Positions 50,820 to 62,435 of a stretch of 64,000 bases of DNA are shown piece by piece. Source of the stretch: Macrothele yani. Taxonomy: Eukaryota; Arthropoda; Arachnida; Araneae; Macrothelidae. Below the pieces are notes generated by a model. The model had not been told where the DNA came from, did no database searches, and saw only the letters and a list, made by a program, of their open reading frames with translations. How positions within the stretch are numbered: the first letter of the stretch is position 1; the number at the start of each line of letters is the position of its first letter. The position numbers and the translations under genes are program-made. Location: positions 52,285,436 to 52,349,435 of the forward strand of contig CM077016.1 of NCBI GenBank assembly GCA_039090855.1, read 5' to 3'.

Positions 50820-51420
50820 ATGAAAGAATGCCCACGGAGGGAAATGTCCACAGAAAAAATGCCCACATTTCGAAAATAGAAAAAAGTGCTTACTTCTTGA
50901 AAATTAGAAAATACACCAGCTCTTGACATGTGTTCTTATGTCTGATAGAAACCTGTCTTTTTTTCTTCTTTTTTTTTAATTTCATGAAGCAATATCTTAA
51001 TTTTAACTAAGCAATTGACAAAATTAGTCAAAACACGTCCTCTGCTCAATCACAGAACAGCATGACAAGGACTTGTGGTTTGTTCCCAAAATCGCAGAAG
51101 AGTCTCATTCTTCGAAGGAACATGTTCATGGCCCATCCACGATCAGTAACTACGCCTGGAGGCGGTTCTTTTCACGAGAAATTATAGAGTCGCGCAATAC
51201 AAAGAATTAGTTTCAAATGTTCCAGCAAAAATATGGGAAGAAATTGCCCATTTCATTAAGCATATGTCCTTCTTCCATTATTTTTTAGCTCTTATTAAAC
51301 AATAACTGATGGGGGTTTGCTTTTTTCAAATTACAGGAGAAAGACAGTTGTAATAATATTTTGGTAAAAATATTTACTTTTTCAAGTTCTACAGAAAATG
51401 TCCTTATTATTTCTTACTGT
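50820..51420. other. No gene recognised
   Basis: AT-rich DNA. AAATGCCCAC-type text repeats around 50830-50865. No supported gene. Confidence 0.5.
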
Positions 51421-51423
51421 AAA

Positions 51424-51540
51424 GATCAAGGACGTCGCCAAGGGGGTGCGAGGGTGGACTGCCCACCCTGAAATTCGTCTTGCCCACCTTGCCGCCCACT
51501 CAATTCAAAATGTGCCATTTTTCAATATATTTAACTTTAA
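51424..51540. repeat. Possible hAT-like terminus
   Basis: AGGACGTCGCCAAGGGGGTG and GACTGCCCACCCTGAAATTC resemble GC-rich ends of hAT-derived repeats. GCCCACT text is shared with 54180-54230. No partner end was defined. Confidence 0.3.
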
Positions 51541-52034
51541 AATATAATCTCGACTTTGCCAAGTAATAAGTCTTGTGTTTTATTTCATGTAGCCCTACGC
51601 ATTTCCCCCTAGGAAGTACGTTGTTTACGTCTCCAGAAAAGGTTATCATCATACAGCATCCGAAGGGCCATGAAAATCCAATTGTTCACCACTCTGATTC
51701 CTTAGTTTAAACCTCTTTTTCATGTTCGTATGGCCAGGGGAGATGATGAGGAGGTTGGATAGGAATTCACTGAGGGGGTCACTACTAATTGCTCTGCTGC
51801 GTTTTCTTCACGAAACACGAGATTTCAACACGGAAAGTTGAGTCTAGAGCTACACCAAACTGTCCCGGGACAGTGAAAGTGCAGGAAGTGGCCGAAGACT
51901 GCTTTGTAGGGGAGGGGTGCAAGGCAAAGTCTCTGTCTTGAAGGAAGGGAGTTAAGGAGAAGGGGGAGGTATTGTGTCTGCGTGGCACGACGTCAAAATT
52001 TGATTTATATATAAATAATTTTTTTTTCAATATA
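51541..52034. other. No gene recognised
   Basis: Mixed AT-rich and GGGGAGG-rich DNA up to the Tc1 left end; no gene supported. Confidence 0.5.
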
Positions 52035-53219
52035 CACTGAAGTGACAGAAAAACTGGTACACCAGTCTAATACTTAGTGGGTCCCCCACGGGAGCGCAGG
52101 ACTGACTAGCTTCTGGAAATATGCTGTAGGCAATGCATACCATACTTTCTGCAGAGCGTTCCACAATTCGGGTGTATTATGAGGTCTCTGATTCCTGTGT
52201 TCGATAGCGCGTTGAATGGCATCCCAAATCTGTTCTATCACGTTCAGTTCTGAGGACTTGGGTGGGATGGCAACACCCCAAACTCAGATAAATGCTCCTC
52301 TAACCATAACGTGGCGTCCAGACACTTGTGTGGAGGTGCATTGTCCTGTTGGATCAGGCCCAACCCATCAGCATGAATGCGGGACATGAACGGGTGTACC
52401 TCGTCAGAAAAAATGCGCACATAGCGTTGGCCGGTCACAGACATTTGTAGACGTACCAGGAGTCCCAGTGAAGTCCAGCTAAACACACCCCATACCATTA
52501 CGGATCCCCCACCAGCCGGCCCAGTTCCCTGTTGACAAGCAAGATCCATGGCTTCATGGGGTTTTCGCCACACACGAATCCTCCTAACTTCCCGATACAG
52601 TTGGAAACGTGACTCGTCAGACCAGGCTACTTGTTTCCAGTCATCAAGTGTCCAGTGGCGGTGTTGCCGTGCCCAAGCGAGGCGCATAGCCGTGTCGTGC
52701 ACCCAACAAGGGAACTAGAGTTGGGCGTCGGCTCCCAAAGCCCATATCGTGCTGGGTACGTTGCACAGTCCGGTCGCTGATGCTTGTTGAGGCTCCAGCA
52801 TTGAATTCCGATTATACTTGCGAGAGTATTGCACGCCTATTACGTGAGACGATTCTTGACAGCCGACGATGGTCACGTTCACCCAATGTCTTTTTACGGC
52901 CACACTGGTATCGAAGGTTGGAGGTTTTGCCGGAATTCTTGTAGTCACGGTACACCCTTGCAATGGTCGTCAGTGAAAACCCGAACTTCGTTTCTACCTC
53001 CGAAATACTATGGCCCATCATCTCACGAGCGCCAACTATGACACCGCGTTGAAAATCGCTTAAATCGTTATTACTTGTCATTCTCATGCCGAAAACAGCT
53101 CTGACAGCTGGCAAGGATGTCTATCGCTTTATATACGAACTGGCGGGCGCAACCGAGTATGCGCGTTGCTATGTATTTTACATAAGCTCGTCTGTACCAG
53201 TTTTTCTGGCACTTCAGTG
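52035..53219 (-). mobile_element. Tc1-like element with TIRs
   Basis: CACTGAAGTGACAGAAAAAC and, inward from the right, CACTGAAGTGCCAGAAAAAC, flanked by TA (52033-52034, 53220-53221). The minus-strand transposase starts MRMTSNNDLSDFQRGVIVGA near 53080. The HTH includes SISEVETKFGFSLTTIARVY. The catalytic frame (52244-52702) has WTLDDWKQVAWSDESRFQLY (first Asp), GGGSVMVWGVFSW and LGLIQQDNAPPHKCLDATLW (second Asp). The Glu region lies beyond a frame change at about 52250. At least two frameshifts; the copy is otherwise well kept. Confidence 0.92.
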
Positions 53220-53224
53220 TATAT

Positions 53225-53745
53225 CAAACCAAGTTGGTAATAGTGCGCTTTTAGTTAGGCACTAAATATTAATTCATAGGCCTTAGACTTCGGTCTTTGA
53301 AACTTTTTATTCTACTGATGTCACATCACAACGTTTACATGCCAAGTCAAGTTAATAGTATTGCGTTTTTACATAGGCACGAAATATTCATTCACAGGCC
53401 CTAGGCCCTTTTACCAGTTTTCATTCTATCAATGTCATATTCACAATGCTTACACAGCAAATCAAGTTAATAATATTAAGCGTTCACTTACGTACGAAAT
53501 ATAAATTCATAGGCCTTAGGCCTAGGCCTTTTTAATAGTTGTTACTCCACCAATGTCATATTCACAACGTTTATGCATTAAATATAGTTAATATTGCGCT
53601 TTTACTTAGGCACGAAACAGTAATTCATAGGCCCTAGGACTTTTTGACAACTTTTTCCGTCGACTTCATATTTATAACGTTTGCGTATCAACTAAAGTTA
53701 ATATCATTGCGCATTTACTAAGCAGTAAATATGTATAAAGCCATA
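53225..53745. repeat. ~115-bp tandem satellite, about 4.5 units
   Basis: Units begin AAGTTAATAnnATTGCG at about 53231, 53349, 53464, 53585 and 53694 (spacing 109-121). Each contains TTTACTTAGGCACGAAATAT, ATAGGCCCTAGGCCTTTTT, AATGTCATATTCACAACG and TTTACAC boxes. The Tc1 element abuts the left end. Confidence 0.88.
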
Positions 53746-53890
53746 GGCACTAGACCTAGGGCCTATGAATTAAGATTTCGTGCCTAAGTAAAAGCGCAGT
53801 GTTATTAACTTGATTTGCTGTGTAAACGTTGCGTGAATATGAGATTGGTAAAATAAAAACTGTTAAAGCGGCCAAGGCCTACGGCCAATG
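53746..53890. repeat. Inverted unit of the 115-bp satellite
   Basis: CCTAGGGCCTATGAATTAAG, TTTCGTGCCTAAGTAAAAGC and TTATTAACTTGATTTGCTGT are the reverse complement of the preceding units, so the array flips orientation at about 53745. Confidence 0.85.
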
Positions 53891-54044
53891 AATAACAAAA
53901 GCGACATTTCCCTTTAAATTGTTCAAGTACAGTACTATTTTCATAAGCAAAAATGCAAACTTTTGAAAAGGAATTTAAGACAACGCATGCAGAGCAAACA
54001 AAAAGTTGAAAGCGACATTATAGCAACACCTGTACCTTACACCA

Positions 54045-54258
54045 GTGGCGTAACTACTCAGATCCGTGTAGGTGTGTGTGTCCAGGTGGAAGGGGTGAGG
54101 ATTGCAGGAATTATTTCGTAGCGGGTAGTAAAAGGCATTAAAATTTAGTTCTTGCAGTGTTTCGTAAAACAAAAAAATTGGTACCAAGCTTGCCCCCAAC
54201 AAAAATATTGCTCGCCCACTCGTCGCCCATTCAGATTTCGAAGTCTAGCGAAGTCCCT
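54045..54258. mobile_element. Possible hAT-like MITE
   Basis: Begins CAGTGGCGTAACTAC and ends GAAGTCTAGCGAAGTCCCTAG. The ends are roughly inverted (CAGTGGCGTARCTA-type hAT termini are common), but no clean 8-bp target duplication is seen. Confidence 0.3.
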
Positions 54259-54420
54259 AGTGAAGATAAACAACAGAATCTTTACAATTATCTCCTGGGA
54301 ATTCACAAAAGAGCAAAACAAATTGGAAAACTAAAGTTTCAGACGTTTAAGTCAAGAATGTTTCTCCAAGTTTTTTTTTAACAATAATTTAATTTTTGCA
54401 ATGCATGTTAAGAGGACGGG

Positions 54421-54670
54421 TAACACGTTCGCTGCGGCCACGCTTTTCGGCGATTTTTTTGTAATACGTTACGACCCACCGGTGGGGTCGTAACTTTTTC
54501 AATACAGTGTTGTACAACCCATCGGTGGGTCGTTTAAAGATATATGCATAAAGTGACTGATATCCACTACAGATTTATGTATATAAACTTTTTTTTTCCT
54601 CCTCTGAAAAATGTAGAAGTTAATGCGTTACGACCCACCCGTGGGTCGTAACGCAGCGAACATGTTTTAA
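54421..54670. mobile_element. Palindrome-rich MITE (GACCCACSSGTGGGTC)
   Basis: Outer inverted repeats AACACGTTCGCTGCG and CGCAGCGAACATGTT. Three internal palindromes are centred at about 54480, 54523 and 54640, the last GCGTTACGACCCACCCGTGG with its complement. TTAA follows the right end (54668-54671 approx.). The layout resembles piggyBac-type MITEs but belongs to a different family from the three CCCTTTAACG copies. Confidence 0.7.
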
Positions 54671-54679
54671 CGGGATATT

Positions 54680-56630
54680 TCACAGGCATAGGGTTCTCTC
54701 TCTAGAAAAAATGCTGGGTACATTGCAAGACAAGCGTTTTCAGAACGAAACTTGAAAACTCAATTGCTGAATTTCTTAAATTGCAGACACTCGCCGATCT
54801 AAGTAATAAAAAGGTCACTGCAATTCAAACCAAATCGGGTTTCACTGAAAACTACAAAAGCTATGTTTGCATTTTATGCGCAACGAAGTGTGGCTTTATT
54901 TGTAAAATGGGTAGATAAATATCACAGATCTCAGAGATACCCAAAAACCAAAGTACACTATAATTAACAGTTTTCTTTGTTTCCAGTACGAACAACAACT
55001 GTCATCCTAAAGTAAAACCAAATTTAAATACAAAATTGCTAGTTATTAGTTTCAATGCAGTGGCATATCTTGGGCCCAAGACATGGGCTCTCTCACCCAC
55101 GCCCAGTACTGTTTTTTTTTTTTAATTTTTAATTGTGAAGTTTATTTTTCAGTTGTTAATAATAAAAGTAACTTTTTTCCTTAATTTTAGGTACATGCTA
55201 TCATAATACCAAATTATTATGAGAATTAGGATGTTAACACTTATTTGTACATGAACTCCATTCTTTTTCTGTACACTTTATTTGTACATGCACTCCATTT
55301 TTTATCACATTAAAAAAAATGTTTTTCTCTATTGACAAAACAGCCAATTTGCTCAAGTGCACATGCCCTTGTGGTTCCCTAAAGTATAGTATGTCTTGAT
55401 TATTTTTAATGCAGAAAAACTTCTTGCAGTTGACAGAAATTTCAATATTAGGTCTGCTAATTTTTACACCTCAAACACAATGTCCAATTTATTCAATTTC
55501 ATGTAACTAGTAATGTATCTTACTAATTTCTTTTTGTATTCGTCAACGGAATAATAAACACACACACATTCATTTTTGGGTCGAACTGTGTCAAAATTTG
55601 AAGCATAGTGTTCTTTAAGTTCTGACACAGTAGATGATCAGAAAAGCTTTCACAAAATTTTTTCAAAACAATTCGAATCCAACAAAAGCCACGAATTTAA
55701 GATATAATATCACTAATTTTTATTCATTAACACTTCACACAGCTGAAACAACTCTCACAAAACACGGGCAAGAGCATGCAAGTGACGAAGGTGGTCAAAG
55801 TCTTCTCTTTTCTGAGGGAACCATTGCCTAAAGCAACGTCCCATTCACACTTCATCTTACTCCTCCATGATGTCATGGAAACCCCAGCAGGCGAACGTAT
55901 CCAAAGTCTTCGAATCAGACAGCGAAGACTGGTAGAGCGACTTGGTGGCGTCACGATGACACTATCCCTGCACTAGGAGGCCTGTTGGTCTTTGGTTCTC
56001 TTAGTCAAAAGAAGTGAATCAGCACATGTGTTTTTCTTTGTTTTCGCAGCGACATATCTTAATACCGTTTATAATTGACTTACTTGTATATACCCAATTG
56101 ACTTTTATTTGTGCATTATCTGGGCTTCGCAGCTGTCCTAACTAGCCTCCTAATACGATTGAAACAGGGGCGTACATTAAAGTTTTCCAGTTTTAGCGAC
56201 GACCATTTTTGTCCTGATCCACAACCTACGAAGAAAAACTCTCCTAGGACAGTTTGAATTAAGAGACGAAAAACTTAGGCAAAAACTATTCCTGCATTAT
56301 CTCGTCGCTTTCCGTTCACAATCCGTATTTCTTCAGTCAGAGTAATACTACATTTTTACTCTGATAAAATATACCTTATGAAAATTATTTTTCTGTGCCC
56401 AAGCGTTCTAGACTTTCAGTTTAAATATTTGAATGTGATTTCTTGTACACAAGTAAAATTTTAGGCAGCTTTTATTCCACGGTTTCAAAGTAACAAAACA
56501 AAATGTGCGTGCATTACTTAAAGAAAAATCAATTTACATAAGACGTCCTTTATTATAATATTTACCTGCAATAACAGAAACACGGTTTGCTTATTTTGTT
56601 GACCATTTCATTAAGAGGATTTTATCAATA
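54680..56630. other. No gene recognised
   Basis: About 2 kb of AT-rich DNA. A short duplication, TTATTTGTACATG(A/C)ACTCCATT, lies near 55240 and 55280. Frames of about 65-75 codons have no family resemblance. Confidence 0.5.
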
Positions 56631-56639
56631 ACACAACCA

Positions 56640-56902
56640 TTCTCAATCTACTGCTGGATAAAGGTCTTCCCAAATCACTCCCACAGCTCTCGAGTTCTCC
56701 ACGTAACTCCGGAATGCTTTTGAATCCGCCCATCTAGCATGTGATTTTCATGCGAGTCCTTCAGTGTTCCTAGTATTTCCTAACCTAATATTTTTAAATC
56801 TAAATCCAACTTAACATTTCAGTTTTCCAACTGTGGTCAGTTCCTTTACCAGTATGTCCAGCTCATTGCCATTTAAGGGACTTCGCTTTGATCATATCAT
56901 AT
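56640..56902 (-). pseudogene. RTE-like LINE, C-terminal part (left of the LTR)
   Basis: Minus strand. KAKSLKWQ, then a stop and AGHTGKGTDHSWK (about 56830-56885) is the family block KLKWKWAGHVARMNDNRW. DLGRPLSSSRL-type text follows at about 56640-56680. It continues directly from the LINE part at 58440 once the LTR is ignored. Confidence 0.72.
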
Positions 56903-58439
56903 TGTTACGACTTTTGGGTACGGTAATGAAGTCGATTAGCAGGTTTGGCAATAGGCGGGAACAGCATTAATTATTGGGTGAAAATTAACAGCTAGTGGTT
57001 TCCCGCTTTGCAAAAGAGAAGAGATAAGGGTCCCATTTCTTGGAAGGGAGAAATCTTAGCCACGTGTGGGGAACGCGATGCGTCGCCCCCTAAGTGCGTA
57101 TCGGTCAGTCGGGTGGCCATTAGAGTGTCAACAGATCAGGAAACTTATGGCGTTTGCTAATCCGAACCTTGGCAGGACAAAGGGGAGTGTTAGTTAAGTT
57201 GTGTTTTCTGTACTTTCGGGAAGTGGACCCACCACATATTCCGAATGCAGAGGCATGTATTTCTTTCCACTTCACCGCGTCGAATGCTTTCAGGCTGACA
57301 AGAGAGTTTAAACAGACCCCTAAGAAGGGGAGCAAGGAATCGGTTAACGATGTAAACCAGCGAAAAAAGGTAGTCTGATTCGGAGCCATAAAGGGAACTA
57401 GTCTCGGGGCAGCGGATCGGGATTGATCCCGCTCGGAGTTGACGGCGGAAGAAGAGCTTCTGCCTGCCGAAGATGCCGCCCACAAAGAGCGGCCGAGCTG
57501 TTGATATTACCGCGAGGAAATAGGAGGGAGAACGATACCTCTTTTCCTGGTGCTAGATTGCACGTAAGAGAAAGCCAGCATCCCGGAGGCCACACAATGT
57601 GATGGAATTACAGCCCCGAATGACGGAGATGCCGACCGGTGATGTATGCGAGAATCACCTTTGGAGAGACGAACGGATCCTTCTATCCCGTCAGCGGCTT
57701 CGTTCCACAAAGACATTGGTACGCATAACTGCGTCCCCGATTTCCTGCAGGTGAATGCCGTGCACGAGAGAAAGTGGGAGATGGGGTTCGACTCCCCTCT
57801 CCATTGGTTATAAGGCGCGCTCGGAAATGGGCGTGTCATCACACAGATGCGCTTAAAAGCCAAAACACATAAAATGTTAGAGAGTGCATAACGAAGTGAG
57901 TGCACTAAACATGGATACCCGAGGAAACAGCATATCTGTAAGTACGGAACTTTTGTATGCATGCCAGTTGTGATTAGATTGGCTCCGGTCAGCCAATAGA
58001 CTCTCGTCGGCTGAGAACTGTTTTTAAAGCCGTACTGTACAGGCCAACAAATAATCACTGACTTTAATGATAAATTCAGCCTCAGAGCTATCTCGAAAGG
58101 GGAGAGTCTATTTGACGCCCCTCCTTCACAATCCTCTGTATATAGACACCTTCATCATTATCTTCATATTTTATTGTTAACTGATTAAATGTCTGTTGTC
58201 TCGTGCCAGTCCTGAAGTTGCATGAATAACTGATGAAGTCAGAATTTCTTAGTTTTGATTGGCTAAATTGCAGGATAAATTCTTTTCACCTGTACATAAG
58301 ATTTCGGCGATTAAAAAGAGCTCACAAGTAATTATTCGTACTTCTAATGTCTACCTCCGGCCATTGCCTGACATCCTGACATCTAAATTCTTAAAGCTTA
58401 TTTTTATTCGATAATCTGGCGTCCCGGGGTGTAGCAACA
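56903..58439 (-). mobile_element. Solo LTR (Ty3/gypsy-like) inserted in a LINE
   Basis: The insert starts TGTTACGACTTTTGGGTACG and ends GGCGTCCCGGGGTGTAGCAACA (last 22 bases), fitting TG...CA LTR ends and the GGCGnCCCGGGG...AACA end common in Ty3/gypsy LTRs. ATAT flanks both sides. It is GC-richer than its surroundings, has no gag-pol and no second LTR, and cleanly interrupts the LINE frame, so both borders are set independently. Strand is arbitrary because the coding part is absent. Frames inside (e.g. 57507-58058) show no family. Confidence 0.8.
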
Positions 58440-59560
58440 ATATCAACTCTTGTCATATTCCTGATGCTAGAGTTCCTATCTTATTTCATTACACAAAACA
58501 TGCCTTTCAGTGTTCTTTGAGTATTATCTGTATGTCGTTTATAGTTATGATCCACATCCCTAATCCATAAGTAAGAACTGGAAGGATACATTGATCAAAT
58601 ACTTTTAAAATATAACCGTAAATTTGTTTTGAAAATTTTACTGTTACTTCCAAATGCACTCAGGCTAAATTTCATACGCCGATTAATTTCATCGATGTGG
58701 CCCTCGCTTTACGTGTGTTGTCCAACATGTATGCATCTGTTGGCTACTAAATTTGCTCCTTCTACATCTTAGTCTTCAGTTCTCGTAGAAGCATTTTACA
58801 TCAGCTTTGTTTTCAGTAAGTTCATCTTTAATCCCACTTCTTTATACTTGTCGGTAAATTCCAGGATCATAATATGCCACTCTGAGGTGGTACTTGTCAA
58901 AATGATGATTAAGTAGTCAGAAAAATGAAGGTGAGTTCAACTAGCTTCATTAATGATTATCCCCCTTGCCTTATCAGTTCACGATTGAAAAGCACTCTGC
59001 AATGCGGCATTGAAGAGCTTGGGAGATATGCTGACACCATATCTCACTCAGTTTCCAGTTGCTTTTCTCGTGCTGTTTCCTCGAACTGTCAAACCTGTGC
59101 ACTTGCATTATCATAGATGTTAATATTCAGGTATGTGTCCAATTCCTCAGGATTTCAAAGATAACTGCCGCTGGTTTTGCAGACTCAAGGGCCTTCTCAT
59201 AATGAATAAATGCCATACATGGTGAAAGTTCATCTTCATTCGCTTTCGATTAGTTCTGTCAGGACACTGATACTATCTACAGTTCTGTAAGCACTCCTGA
59301 ATCGCGCTTTTCTTTTGGTTGAGCCACGTCCAGTGTTTTCTTTAAGCCATGTGATAGTATCTTAGTTAAGATTTCGTAAACAACTGATAGGAGGCTGATA
59401 GGCCTGTAGTTCCTGTGATACAACAGGTACTCTATTTTATGAAGCAGGATCTCATTAATTCCAGTCTTTAGTAACCATCCCTTCTTTGAAAAATCTATTG
59501 AAGACTTTGGCGAGTGTAGTTTCTATTTTTCCACTGGGTTCCTGTACAATTAACGCAATT
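58440..59560 (-). pseudogene. RTE-like LINE reverse transcriptase (right of the LTR)
   Basis: Minus strand, from the 5' side: NYRPISLLSVVYEILTKIL (about 59355-59410), the RT motif 2 region. STKRKARFRSAYRTVDSISV lies near 59260-59320. A GVRYGVSISPKLFNAAL block, family GVRQGDSISPKLF, is near 58995-59050, and DKYKEVGLKMNLLKTKLM near 58805-58855. INRRMKFSLSAFGSNSKIFK is near 58625-58685 and YLWIRDVDHNY near 58545-58580. This is the RTE/BovB-type RT order. Many stops; 5' truncated. Confidence 0.8.
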
Positions 59561-59699
59561 AAGATGACACAAGTCATCCATTTTGTTATGTTTCACGTAT
59601 TGAATCTTTTTTCTCTATTTCAGAAATACCATATTTCTCAAATGTGCCCTAACAGAGCGCAGAACTGCTTTAAACTTACTACCATAATTTATATATCAC

Positions 59700-60180
59700 T
59701 AGCAAGGGTACCCTGTATTTGCCGGGTAAATATTAATGGAACCACCAGGTTCAGTGGGGGAAATTTTATGAATGAAAAATATATTCCTGTAATTTTCCAG
59801 TAAATACCAAATTTGGTGGTCTTAAATTGAAAACTGTAGAACTTTTTTTCTAAAATTTTTATGGAGGCCCCCTTGACCTCCCCCCCTTCCGCGCTCTTTG
59901 ACCCCTTCCAAAAGCCGTGTGTGGTTAAAGAGTACCATGAGATAATATACCAAATTTGGTTGTTCTAAATTGAAAACTGTAGAACTTTTTACGAAAAGTT
60001 TGTATGGGGGCCCTTTGATCCCAGGGCTCCGACCCCTTCCCCAAACCCTTCTACGGTCTAAGTTAGAGTACCACGAGATAGTATACCAAATTTGGTGGTT
60101 CTAAGTTAAAAACTGTAGATTTGTATAGCGGAGGACATACAAACAAACAAATATACAAACTTTCACTTTTATAAATAGAT
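59700..60180. repeat. ACCAAATTTGGTNGTTCTAA phrase repeat, 3 units, retroelement-like tail
   Basis: Three ~120-bp units with TACCAAATTTGGTGGTTCTA, AAAACTGTAGAACTTTTT, TATGGGGGCCC and CCCCTTCC. They end in ACAAACAAACAAATATAC and CTTTCACTTTTATAAATAGA. Such endings are typical of RTE-group and related retroelement 3' ends; no ORF is attached. Confidence 0.65.
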
Positions 60181-60661
60181 AATAAACTAAATGCAAACGC
60201 TTTCCTTTAAAAATAATTTTTGTAATCTCTTTTTATGTGAAACTTACTTATGGATGCTAATTTACATTATCAGATTGCGAATGAAAGCTTTATCGTAACA
60301 CTGTATTTGATAATTTCCTTGTTGGAAACATTTTAAAAACGCGGAAAAATTTCTTTCGTAAAGTTACCCGCCATATCTTTTGTTTTGTGTGTTTATGAGC
60401 AGGACTATTTCAGATATCTCCAAATAATCGATAAGCTTTTCATTATTCTAATTTACCGTGTTTCCCTGCAATCTGTTGTCTGTCTGTCAAATCGTTATAC
60501 TACGGTTTATGTCAAAAATCTGACGGCACATGCCCCCTTAAGAAGAATTTTTGTTACCTTATTTCCTGCACAAAAGATGTTTGTCTATAAAGAATACTTT
60601 TTTTCTCCGAGAGATTTCTTTTCTAACATCAGTTCTTAAACGGGTAACAAATCTGGAAAAA

Positions 60662-60750
60662 AATGTGAAATATTCTGTGATCTAGATTGGCGCATAGAAA
60701 TCTTTACACCACTTTTTCCTTCAGTGATTTCGTTTCGTGCATTTGTACTG
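60662..60750. repeat. ~88-bp direct repeat, copy 1
   Basis: AAATGTGAAATATTCTGTGA to TTTCGTTTCGTGCATTT, about 90% the same as 62124-62208. Confidence 0.8.
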
Positions 60751-62123
60751 GTTTAAAACTTTTGCTCAGTTAAATTGTTTCCCACGTTTTCCAGTAGGAA
60801 ATTGAATTAATATTGCACGTAAGTAGTTTTGATTTCTTGAAAATCTTATTTTTTTCATTATAATTCTCTAAACGCCCCCAAATCTTTTTCTCTGTCAATT
60901 TTTATGAAATGTTCCTAGAAAATATTCCTTAAGTTTCAGCAACTTACTACTGGCCTCCAAAAACCGATTGTCCTAAAACTCTTCCCGATTAAAACATAAC
61001 TAAAATATCATTGCGTTAGCTGTAAAGTAAATAAATAAATCCATCTAAACAATTGATTTCAAGGTTACTTTAAAAAAGCCGACTGCCATTTTTGCTAAGT
61101 CTTCATAATTCAAAAATTCTCGAACTGATGAGGTGTTAGTTACATAACGTAACTTCGCTGCTTTTTTCCGTTACATTCTCTTCAACTTCAAAGAATTATT
61201 CTAAAATATGATATATTATTGTGTTTACTGAACGCGTAGACGGCATTCTGTGTTAGAAGTACATTTCATCTCTTTGTTCAAACAAAAGTGGAACATAATA
61301 AAAATATTGGTATCCTTTTGCGAAATATTACTAGGATTTAAAGGTATGTTTAAATTCCTCATAAAATGGGATCTAATACTTCTTCTAAAACATCAGACTT
61401 TTAGATAATTATTTGTAGTTCACTGCGTATGAGAAGCAAAAACGTACATCTTTTTTTCCCCTTAAATTTATAATTTCCGTTGAAGTACGTTAGTTATCCT
61501 TTTTACCAGAGCCAAATGAATTTTTCCATTATGTCAAAATGTAATTTCAATTGTCAGCACATTTTTCTCATAGTGGAAAGTTTCATTCCCAAAAAGGCAC
61601 AGGTGAGTTCGAAACTGATATTGTTTTTCTTCATTTTTCAAAAATTGAAAGAATTCAGTGATGATTTTTTAATGTACAGACACTTGAAAATACGTGTAAT
61701 TATACTTAAGACGATGTAAACTGCACAAAAGTGTGGTATTTAAAAATGTTAATAAATAAGAAAAAGTCGTAGAAATTATTTAAAAGTACAATCGCCTGCT
61801 GTGTTCTCTAAGATGATTCAACCACTAGAAGTTGAATATTTGTCACCCTTTCTCATGTTTTAAAACTAAAGTGCGGTGCAGTGTCTCACATTTCCAACTA
61901 TCTTCTCTAAAAACGCCTCAGTACATTGTTTAATAATAAGAAAATGCCGTTATGTGGATAAGTGTATAACAAGTCAGCAAAGGCGTTTGCAAGGTGTGTG
62001 TGTGTGTGTTTTGTTATATTCACTGAAAACCTCTATTCTGTTTCCCTTGTTGAACTAAAAGAGCTTATGATATACCAAATGTCATATGAGAAATTCATTA
62101 ATAAATGATGCCGATTTTGTTCA

Positions 62124-62208
62124 TGTGAAATATTCTGTAATCTAGATCGGCGCATGGAAATCTTTATACCACTTTTTCTTCAGTAATTTCGTTTCGCGCA
62201 TTTACATT
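62124..62208. repeat. ~88-bp direct repeat, copy 2
   Basis: ATGTGAAATATTCTGTAATC to TTTCGTTTCGCGCATTTAC; same orientation as copy 1, 1.46 kb away. Confidence 0.8.
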
Positions 62209-62435
62209 GAATATGATAGAACTTTGCCACATAATTATGAAGAAAAATGCCTTGGTAAAGAAACTTCTCTGAAGAAAATTACGTAACTGGTTTCCAAAGG
62301 TTGGTATCCTATTATAACATCTGCTTCCGAGCTTTATTTTATTATGCTGATGGTGAAAAAGTATGGTCATTTAGTGGTTTCATACACCTCAAAAAACAAC
62401 AACTATGAAGTATCGTTTAAGAGAAGAGATTAATA

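Larger units (their letters stand above)
60181..62430. other. No gene recognised
   Basis: 2.2 kb of AT-rich DNA containing only a pair of direct repeats (60662-60750 and 62124-62208) and a GT run near 61996-62011. Short frames without resemblance. Confidence 0.5.

Noticed and set aside
57120..58058. Long frames on the minus strand (121 and 183 codons)
   Set aside because: They lie inside a GC-rich solo LTR and have no family resemblance; the GC content alone lengthens frames.
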